Origin: an uncultured Proteiniphilum sp.
Lineage (GTDB): Bacteria > Bacteroidota > Bacteroidia > Bacteroidales > Dysgonomonadaceae
NCBI GenBank assembly: GCA_927407015.1
Contig: CAKMJT010000005.1
Location: forward strand, 96,801 to 160,800
Direction: 5' to 3'
DNA: 64,000 nt
Positions 57,898-64,000 of the stretch are shown piece by piece. The position numbers and the translations under genes were made by a program. The notes under the pieces were generated by a model. The model did not search any database and was not told the origin of the DNA. It was given only the letters and a program-made list of their open reading frames with translations. The number at the start of each line of letters is the position of its first letter. The stretch's first letter is position 1.

Positions 57898-60800
57898 ATG
57901 ACGTTTAAAGAATTCTACACAGACCTAATTCTTAAAAATGCGGACAGACTTAAATCTGACAAGCCAAATCAAATATTTGTTGTTCAAGGACAAGTGAATT
58001 TGCTTAATACTGACCCTATAAACAACTTTCTTGCAGACCCTGAAACATTTTACTCAGAAAGTGACGATTTGACTTTCAATAAAGAGTGGTTTGCAAAAAT
58101 TTTCACAACACTTCAGCAGACAAAGGATTTTCATTTATTATCTTTTGCACAATTTAGTTACTTAATAAATTATATTGACCCTTCTTTCTTTACAGACAGG
58201 GTTGTAATTCTTAAAGACAACCTACGACAACTCTTTCCAATTGATAAGAGCAAATATTTAGAGAAGGAAGGAAAGGAAAATATTGAGTTGCGACCTGAAA
58301 GATTACCAATTTATCAAGCAGAACAATTAGCTATTAATGATAAATATTACTACTCAATAAAAACGCCAATTAATTCATTTGAATCCATTGACATTTTTAC
58401 AGACTCAAAGGAACTAACTTTTTCTAGTGATCAGACTTTGGAAAGCATTGATGTTAGTTCTGATCCGTATTCATTGGATAGTTTTATCAATAATTGCATT
58501 GAACAAAATACACTGTCAAAAAAGGCTGTTGTTAAGTTTTATTCAAAACAGCCACTTAATCCTATAATACTTGACACATTAAAGAAAATCAATTCATTAC
58601 TTGAGAGTTTTGGCGGAACCCTTTTCATTTTAGAAGAATCGTCTATTTCCTCGGATTATAAAGTAAATGATCAGACACAAAAATTACTCACTAAATTTTG
58701 GGGTGAAGATGCTTCCTTTAGAAATATTTCGGTTTATAAAAACCCTAACATAGGTAATGAAATTGCAGAATTATCTCAAGGTCTTATTGTTGAAACAATT
58801 ATAAATGAATATGAAAATTCAAAAGAAGATGAACCGTGTAGGGATTTGTATTTAACTGCTCCTACCGGAGCAGGTAAATCTCTACTATTTCAGCTCCCTG
58901 CTTTCTATGTTTCCGAAAAGGGAGATGTAACAATTGTGGTTTCCCCTTTGATTGCATTAATGAAAGACCAAGTTAATGCAATAGACAAGGATCGAAATTT
59001 TGATAAAGTAGCATACATTAATAGTGAATTAAGCTTAATAGATCGTGAAAGGATTATTGAAAGTTGTAAAAGTGGTGAAATTGACATCCTTTATATGTCA
59101 CCTGAATTGTTGCTTTCATACGATATAACTCATTTCATTGGTTTTAGAAGGCTTGGATTGTTAGTTATTGATGAAGCCCATTTAATCACAACTTGGGGTC
59201 GTGACTTTAGAGTAGATTATTGGTTTCTTGGAAACCATATCAGAAAAATGCGAAAGTTCCACAATTTAAAATTCCCTATGGTTGCAGTAACAGCAACTGC
59301 AATTTACGGGGGAGCTAACGATATGGTATTCGATAGCATTGACAGTTTAGTAATGCACAACCCACACATATATATTGGTCAAGTAAAGCGTAATGACATT
59401 GAGTTTATCGTTAACAATTATGAGAAGTTCACAATTAATTATGAAGCAAGCAAAATAAGTCAGACGGTTGACTTTATTAAAAAGATAAACGAACTAGAAT
59501 TAAAGACTTTAGTATATACTCCTTACACTCGTCATATCAGACAAATCTTAGACCAAATTAATGCTGACCAGCAACAAATAGCAACGGGTTATTATGGGTC
59601 ATTAGATTCATTGAACAAAGAGTTTGCATACAGACAATTCAAGAGTGGTGAAAGAAAAATAATGATTTCAACAAAAGCTTTTGGTATGGGAGTAGATATA
59701 TCAGACATTCAAGTTGTGTATCACCACGCTCCTTCAGGTTTATTACCTGACTATGTTCAGGAAATTGGTAGGGTTGCAAGGAAACCAGAAATAAAAGGTT
59801 TTGCTGCGTTAAATTATTCTTCACAAGATCAACGATATACCAAAGCACTCCACGGAATGTCGGCACTTAGACAATATCAAATTAAAGAAGTGCTGAAAAA
59901 AATCCATAAAACATATCTGAAAAACAACAAGAATAGAAACCTACTTTTATCTGTAGATGACTTTGGGCATATTTTCGAAAATGCAATGGATCTAGATCAA
60001 AAGGTTCTAACAGCATTAATGATGATTGAAAAGGATTATTTAGCTAAACATAGATTCAATGTAATCATAGCAAGACCCAAAAAACTCTTTGTAAAAGTAT
60101 TCGCAAGAATTTCAGACCAAGACTTAAATACCCTAACACGTAAATACTCAAGCACATTTAGAGTTATTGATAAATCAGGCAATGGAAATAACATTATAGA
60201 AATTGACCTTGACAAGTTATGGTATGATCATTTCGTAAATAAAAGTTTTCCAATACTAAAACGAGAATTTTATACGGGCAACTTGTTCAAAGACGATCAC
60301 ATTGAATTAATACCTCAATTAAAAATGTCTTTCGAAAGACTTGATAGTTTCAACAACATATTTATCAAGCTACAGAACTTATTGAATGCAGTTCAAACCA
60401 TCTTTGCAAATTCAGATGGTTTCTTCAAACAAGATGAATTTCAGCAAAAGTTAAATAATGTTCTTAATGATAACGAGAAGGCCGAGAAGCTTTCAAGATT
60501 TATTCTTTCCTCTTATTCTGGAAGACTTACACAGCCAGGAGTTATTGAAGGCAATGCCTTTTTGCTGCAAAGAAAGAGTATTGATGGATATGAATACCGT
60601 GTTTACAACACGCAATACTTAGCGAGTTTTACTGCATTAATGACTAGGCTCAACAATTTATTTGGCAACACTGACAATTCAATAGTTGAGAGATATGTAA
60701 CTAACAAAGAAACTAATGCTATAAACTATGTTAGACTTGGCTATTTCCTAGAAATGCTTGAACTAGGAACATTTGAAATTAAAGGTGGTGAGAATCCTAT

Positions 60801-61566
60801 GGTATTTATCCGTATTAACGATCCCAATAGGATTGAAAGAGATTCCAATAACTCCTACTACACAAACAGCCTTTTATCAAAGACACTTGAAAGACATTTT
60901 TTGAGCAATCAAATTTTTGATCATTTCTTTTTAAGAAGCTTCACCAATAATGAAAGGTGGGACTTTATCGAAGATTTTTTCCTTGGATCAGACGTTGATA
61001 TACTACTTGACAAATACAAAGGTGGTGAAGCTAATAACGTTGACATAATCGAAACTCTAAAAAAAAAAGATCTGAAGGCAGTTGAAATTTCAACAGATAA
61101 GGATGAAGATTCAAACGTAAACATCTTCCATCCTAATGCTGACAGGTATTATTTTCTAAAAGACTTACTGACAATCACAAACAATAATGGCATTAAGACA
61201 TTAAGAGTATCAGAGTGGTTAAGAGAAGACCCGATTTCTTTTGACATTGTTAGAAGGGAAACACCATTAAAAGTAAACAAAGAAGTATTTGACCTTCTCA
61301 TTTCAAAATTAAGAGCATACCATCCTGACTACTTCAAAGATGCATTAGGGTTAAAAACAAGAATCGAATTCAAAGGTTACGACAGACCCGTTCAAGCATC
61401 GATTCCGTATTCCACACAACCTGTTGAGTTTTATAAGTGGTGGTGCTCAAATCAAGACTATGTAAATATGACATTTGAAGAAAAAATAAAACTGTACGAC
61501 AAAGTATATATTACTAAACCGACAGAGTTAAAGAAAAAACATAAACGACTGATAAACAAAGAATAA
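57898..61566 (+). CDS. RecQ-like DEAH-box helicase (cassette 1)
   Basis: A 1222-aa superfamily 2 helicase. About 290 N-terminal residues match nothing I recognise. The RecQ-like motor follows: motif I APTGAGKSLLFQLPA (about 320-334), Ia VSPLIALMKDQ, II IDEAHLITTWGRDFR, III AVTATA, and V/VI FGMGVDISDIQVVYHHAP...QEIGRVAR. A further ~550 residues have no RQC or HRDC domain that I can see, and I see no cysteine zinc site. Long proteins of this kind with extra domains are often anti-phage or DNA-repair factors; the function here is an inference. It is the only gene of cassette 1, is AT-rich compared with the core genes, and starts 46 bases after the core site. Confidence 0.85.
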   Translation: MTFKEFYTDLILKNADRLKSDKPNQIFVVQGQVNLLNTDPINNFLADPETFYSESDDLTFNKEWFAKIFTTLQQTKDFHLLSFAQFSYLINYIDPSFFTDRVVILKDNLRQLFPIDKSKYLEKEGKENIELRPERLPIYQAEQLAINDKYYYSIKTPINSFESIDIFTDSKELTFSSDQTLESIDVSSDPYSLDSFINNCIEQNTLSKKAVVKFYSKQPLNPIILDTLKKINSLLESFGGTLFILEESSISSDYKVNDQTQKLLTKFWGEDASFRNISVYKNPNIGNEIAELSQGLIVETIINEYENSKEDEPCRDLYLTAPTGAGKSLLFQLPAFYVSEKGDVTIVVSPLIALMKDQVNAIDKDRNFDKVAYINSELSLIDRERIIESCKSGEIDILYMSPELLLSYDITHFIGFRRLGLLVIDEAHLITTWGRDFRVDYWFLGNHIRKMRKFHNLKFPMVAVTATAIYGGANDMVFDSIDSLVMHNPHIYIGQVKRNDIEFIVNNYEKFTINYEASKISQTVDFIKKINELELKTLVYTPYTRHIRQILDQINADQQQIATGYYGSLDSLNKEFAYRQFKSGERKIMISTKAFGMGVDISDIQVVYHHAPSGLLPDYVQEIGRVARKPEIKGFAALNYSSQDQRYTKALHGMSALRQYQIKEVLKKIHKTYLKNNKNRNLLLSVDDFGHIFENAMDLDQKVLTALMMIEKDYLAKHRFNVIIARPKKLFVKVFARISDQDLNTLTRKYSSTFRVIDKSGNGNNIIEIDLDKLWYDHFVNKSFPILKREFYTGNLFKDDHIELIPQLKMSFERLDSFNNIFIKLQNLLNAVQTIFANSDGFFKQDEFQQKLNNVLNDNEKAEKLSRFILSSYSGRLTQPGVIEGNAFLLQRKSIDGYEYRVYNTQYLASFTALMTRLNNLFGNTDNSIVERYVTNKETNAINYVRLGYFLEMLELGTFEIKGGENPMVFIRINDPNRIERDSNNSYYTNSLLSKTLERHFLSNQIFDHFFLRSFTNNERWDFIEDFFLGSDVDILLDKYKGGEANNVDIIETLKKKDLKAVEISTDKDEDSNVNIFHPNADRYYFLKDLLTITNNNGIKTLRVSEWLREDPISFDIVRRETPLKVNKEVFDLLISKLRAYHPDYFKDALGLKTRIEFKGYDRPVQASIPYSTQPVEFYKWWCSNQDYVNMTFEEKIKLYDKVYITKPTELKKKHKRLINKE

Positions 61567-61567
61567 C

Positions 61568-61665
61568 TACGCACAACAGCGGTTTGGCGTAATGGCGGGT
61601 TCAGTTCTTCGATTGAACATTTGTGCTAAAAATCCCCCACTACGCCAAGCCGCGAAACGTTAGCG
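61568..61665 (+). other. attC-like recombination site 1 (end of cassette 1)
   Basis: The left core is TACGCACAAC (61568-61577), complementary to the cassette's own start. Then come left arm GCGGTTTGGCGTAATGGCGG (61579-61598), a loop with a small GTTC/GAAC stem, and right arm CCCCACTACGCCAAGCCGC (61635-61653). The right core GTTAGCG is at 61659-61665. The arms pair imperfectly, with a few mismatches, as attC sites do. At about 95 bp the length is within the range of known attC sites. Confidence 0.75.
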
Positions 61666-61726
61666 GCAAGTAGTGCAATGAAAACCGATATACGAACATC
61701 AACATCTAATCTAAAAGTGAAGTGTT

Positions 61727-62632
61727 ATGAATAAAGTACTGTTAATACTCGCAGTTGTCTTGATGGTTTTTTCCTGCCAACAAGCAAAAAAGGAAAATAC
61801 CGACAACAAAGAAATTAAAACTGAAAAGAAATATCAGGCTAAAGCCCCTCCCTCTCAACCTTTTGAAGAAGAAGCATTTCAAGAATCAGACAGTACGACT
61901 TTAAGGTGGTTAGGAATGGCAGGTTTTCTAATTAACAGCAGAGGTACAACTTTTATGATAGACCCCTTGCTTGGAGAATTTGATATGCCAATAATGATAG
62001 AGTTTCCTATTAAAGCGAATGAAGTCCCTAGTTTAGATGCTGTTTTGGTTACCCATAGTGATAATGACCATTACAGTAGACCAACATGTACTGATTTGAA
62101 ATCTGTAACCAAAGAATTTCATTCGACAATTTATGTTGATTCATTAATGAAAAATCAGGGTTTACCCTCTTTTGGACACAATATTGGAGACTCTTTCAAA
62201 ATTGGTGGAGTAAAAGTTTCACTAACACCTGCCGACCATGCTTGGCAAAACGACTATCCTGAAATGAACGAAGGTCGATTTTGGAAACAGGAAGATTGTA
62301 CTGGATTTTGGATTGAAACACCTGACGGAACAATTTGGGCAACAGGCGATTCACGGTTAATGCCAGAACATTTAACAATGCAAAGTCCTGACGCTATCCT
62401 ATTTGATTTTTCCGATAGTGAATGGCATTTTACATTAGAAGGTGCTATAAGATTAGCTAATGCTTATCCAAACTCTAAATTATTATTACATCATTGGGGC
62501 TCTGTAGATGCACCCGATTTCCCACCATTTAACGCAGACCCTGAAGAGTTGAGGAAATTGGTTGATAATCCTGAAAGAATTGTCCTATTGGCACCTGGGG
62601 AGCCTTTTACCCTTAAAAAAATTAATAAATAA
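61727..62632 (+). CDS. MBL-fold metallo-hydrolase lipoprotein (cassette 2, UlaG-like)
   Basis: A 301-aa lipoprotein (lipobox VFSC, Cys17; a charged linker follows). The metallo-beta-lactamase fold begins at STTLRWLGMAGFLINSRGTTFMIDPLLGEFDMP. The metal motif reads THSDNDHYSRP, with an Asp where the second His of HxHxDH usually stands. Later ligands are in PADHAWQND, TGDSRLMPE and LLLHHWGSVDAP. It resembles UlaG/NAPE-PLD-like enzymes, but the substrate is unknown. An ABM-domain gene follows directly; the two make up cassette 2. Confidence 0.88.
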   Translation: MNKVLLILAVVLMVFSCQQAKKENTDNKEIKTEKKYQAKAPPSQPFEEEAFQESDSTTLRWLGMAGFLINSRGTTFMIDPLLGEFDMPIMIEFPIKANEVPSLDAVLVTHSDNDHYSRPTCTDLKSVTKEFHSTIYVDSLMKNQGLPSFGHNIGDSFKIGGVKVSLTPADHAWQNDYPEMNEGRFWKQEDCTGFWIETPDGTIWATGDSRLMPEHLTMQSPDAILFDFSDSEWHFTLEGAIRLANAYPNSKLLLHHWGSVDAPDFPPFNADPEELRKLVDNPERIVLLAPGEPFTLKKINK

Positions 62633-62638
62633 TTGGAT

Positions 62639-63073
62639 ATGAAGTTGATGAACATAAAATATCTATTCTTTATTGTGTTAATTTTTGTAAACTCTTGTAC
62701 TCAAAAGACAGAAAATAGAAAAACCTTCAATGCTGATGATATGATGATAAGAATTTCTGAAATAGAAATAGATTCAACAGACCTTGAAGAATATATATCA
62801 ATACTTAAAGAAGAATCAGAGGCTTCTGTAAGATTAGAGTCGGGGGTAATTTCAATCTTCCCGATGTATGAGAAAGAAAATCCGACCGAGATTAGGATTC
62901 TGGAAATATACAAAGACAAAGAGGCTTATGAATCTCATTTACAGACACCTCATTTCAAGCACTATAAAACTACCACCCTTAAAATGGTAAAGTCCTTAAA
63001 GCTAATAGATATGGAAGCGATAGATGAACAAACTATGCCTGCAATATTTAGAAAATTACCGAAAAATGAATAG
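62639..63073 (+). CDS. ABM-domain lipoprotein (cassette 2)
   Basis: 144 aa from ATG at 62639; a TTG two codons earlier is less likely. The lipobox is FVNSC. The ferredoxin-like ABM/quinol-monooxygenase fold is suggested by MIRISEIEIDSTDLEEYISILKEESEAS, SIFPMYEKENPTEIRILEIYKDKEAYESHLQTPHFKHYK and the ending KSLKLID. Such proteins act on quinols or as small stress-related oxygenases; no function can be assigned here. It starts 6 bases after the MBL gene, so the two lipoproteins are probably made together. Confidence 0.8.
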   Translation: MKLMNIKYLFFIVLIFVNSCTQKTENRKTFNADDMMIRISEIEIDSTDLEEYISILKEESEASVRLESGVISIFPMYEKENPTEIRILEIYKDKEAYESHLQTPHFKHYKTTTLKMVKSLKLIDMEAIDEQTMPAIFRKLPKNE

Positions 63074-63076
63074 CCA

Positions 63077-63135
63077 GCCGCTAATAATAGGACTCTGAGC
63101 GGTCGGCACGACCCAGCGATGAGTCGGTGTTGAAC
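63077..63135 (+). other. attC-like recombination site 2 (end of cassette 2), cut by an IS91-family insertion
   Basis: The left core is GCCGCTAA (63077-63084), the exact complement of TTAGCGGC at 61660-61667, which begins cassette 2. The arms GGACTC (63090-63095) and GAGTC (63121-63125) pair, with further GCG/CGC and GGTCG/CGACC pairing inside. The right core GTTGAAC (63129-63135) fits GTTRRRY perfectly. The total of 59 bp is near the shortest known attC. IS91-family sequence begins right after it. Confidence 0.65.
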
Positions 63136-63599
63136 TACACCCCCCGTTATACTGTGCTATGTACTTATTGAAGGTTTTTGTTTTTCGGAAGGAAAAATAG
63201 ACAAGCGATCTTTTACATTTTGCAGGTTTTTGTGCTTTCCGGTATAAGTTTTTCGGATGAATCAGGCTTAAAGGAAGGTTCTGTGATCGCTTATTCTTAA
63301 CAGGATGACATACCCTACCCTGTGCACCTTTAGGCGCATTTAGGTCTGATAGTTAAAGTTGGGGATGAGTCTGTTTGCAGGTAGCTCCCGGAGGAGAACG
63401 TATGGGTGGAAGTTTTCTGATTCTAATCATCTGACCCGTTTTACACACCGGACAATGACAAGGATTGATGCCGGTAAGTCTTACGAAACGTTCAATGTTC
63501 GATTCAATCGTTTTCCGGGATATTGACTTGTTTTCGCTTTCGGGCAAATCCTTGTTTAGACTTGTCCGTTCTTCATTCTTATGCAAAAGGTCTCGCCCC
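63136..63599 (-). mobile_element. IS91-family element remnant (transposase 3' end plus terminal region)
   Basis: On the minus strand, 63353-63599 encodes the end of an IS91-type transposase: RKTIESNIERFVRLTGINPCHCPVCKTGQM, with the CxxC pair of the family's C-terminal zinc site. The remaining ~217 bp to 63136 are the non-coding terminal region, including palindromes near the end. On the element's own strand it is followed by GTTC (reverse complement of GAAC, 63132-63135), the known IS91 target. The element is cut at about 63599, where unrelated sequence begins. Confidence 0.75.
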
Positions 63600-64000
63600 A
63601 TGACGATCGCCGCTAACAAGGCTGTCTCCATCGACTATACCCTGACCAACGACGCTGGTGAGGTCATCGACAGCTCCGCCGGCGGCGCGCCGCTGGTCTA
63701 CCTGCAAGGTGCAGGTTACATCATCCCAGGCCTGGAAAAGGGCCTGGAAGTCAAGATCGTTGTTGTTGAGCTGACCGTTAGTGTAACGGTAGCAGAAAAT
63801 GTGATCACAGATGTTTTAGTGGTCTCCCACAACGAGAACAATGTGAAATATTACGGCAAGGCCATCGATGCGGTGCCGGCAGCGATAATCGCCGCCCAGA
63901 CCCCGGTTATCTTTGCCATGGGTGTTGCCATCGGGATGGCTAAACAGGAAAAAGCCGTGGCTGCGCTGGCTGGTGTGATTGGATTTTTAGTCATGCATGC
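63600..64000 (+). CDS. Chimeric open frame: SlyD N-terminus, FMN-binding fragment, PTS EIIC fragment (probable assembly artefact)
   Basis: One frame is open from ATG at 63600 through the window end (133 codons). Residues 1 to about 50 are the start of a proteobacterial, Pseudomonas-like SlyD (MTIAANKAVSIDYTLTND...GLEKGLEV). From about 63752 it turns into an FMN_bind-like segment (VSVTVAENVITDVLVVSHNE...AIDAVPAAIIAAQT). From about 63900 it turns into a piece of a glucose-type PTS EIIC (VIFAMGVAIGMAKQEKAVAALAGVIGFLVMH). None of these parts normally occur together, and the base composition is richer in G+C than the sequence before it. Confidence 0.5.
   Translation, partial: MTIAANKAVSIDYTLTNDAGEVIDSSAGGAPLVYLQGAGYIIPGLEKGLEVKIVVVELTVSVTVAENVITDVLVVSHNENNVKYYGKAIDAVPAAIIAAQTPVIFAMGVAIGMAKQEKAVAALAGVIGFLVMH

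Noticed and set aside
61568..61665. Hairpin after the helicase read as a simple terminator
   Set aside because: The stem has mismatches and no T-run follows; the core complementarity with the cassette start explains the structure better.
62701..62919. Minus-strand frame inside the ABM gene
   Set aside because: A shadow of the coding strand with Ser/Ile-rich composition and no family resemblance.
63353..63631. Intact 92-aa protein on the minus strand starting at 63631
   Set aside because: Its first ~11 residues are the antisense of the SlyD start; the real content is the 3' end of an IS91 transposase cut at about 63599.

Overview
The window looks like a stretch of a Bacteroidales chromosome, probably from the Dysgonomonadaceae/Porphyromonadaceae side. 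The lineage is an inference. It rests on lineage-restricted families (DUF4293, DUF6261, DUF3316, DUF4919, DUF5686, the Rpb6-like omega subunit), on an ATP synthase operon that ends alpha-gamma, on TAnnTTTG-type promoter boxes, and on many short lipoprotein or secreted leaders.

Region 1 (1 to about 56.2 kb) is mostly core genome. It holds: the end of an F1 ATP synthase operon (atpA partial, atpG); engB with a sodium:solute symporter; a lipid kinase; an OvoA-type ovothiol synthase with a GNAT enzyme; a YqhD-like aldehyde reductase, a PQQ-type sugar dehydrogenase and an aldo/keto reductase; purA with a Fur-family regulator; a GHL10 glycosidase; tRNA-Gly followed by two decayed partial copies; free Met-R-sulfoxide reductase; an OmpA lipoprotein; yidC and pyrG; ftsE; an S41 protease; CapA and MgtC proteins; aroC; a SlyD-type FKBP; a PatB C-S lyase; topoisomerase IV subunit A; an M48 protease; the bamD-omega-DUF4293 cluster; a GH3-family enzyme; a Crp/Fnr regulator; DUF5686; ispE; an S9 peptidase; an inositol-phosphatase-like enzyme; a broken zupT; an XRE-cupin regulator with an acyl-CoA synthetase; fabD; and DUF4919. 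Several genes here survive only as deletion remnants (a YdeI-like gene, zupT, and corA at the edge of region 2).

Region 2 (about 56.8 to 63.13 kb) is the main discovery candidate. A tyrosine recombinase without the extra segment typical of integron integrases is transcribed leftward. A repeat-rich 220-bp spacer separates it from a rightward array of low-GC genes laid out like integron gene cassettes. The array begins at a GTTGTGC core site (57852). Cassette 1 carries one 1222-aa RecQ-like helicase and ends in an imperfect hairpin whose left core is the exact 10-bp complement of the cassette's own start. Cassette 2 carries two lipoprotein genes (metallo-beta-lactamase fold and ABM fold) and ends in a shorter attC-like site whose left core is complementary to its own start over 8 bp. 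This is the signature expected of attC recombination. The platform abuts a corA gene whose 5' part is missing.

Region 3 (about 63.13 to 64.0 kb) is a broken IS91-family element, inserted exactly at a GTTC target inside the last attC-like core. It is followed abruptly at about 63.6 kb by a higher-GC open frame. That frame joins pieces of three unrelated proteins (SlyD N-terminus, FMN-binding domain, PTS EIIC) and runs off the window. It is most likely an assembly chimera.
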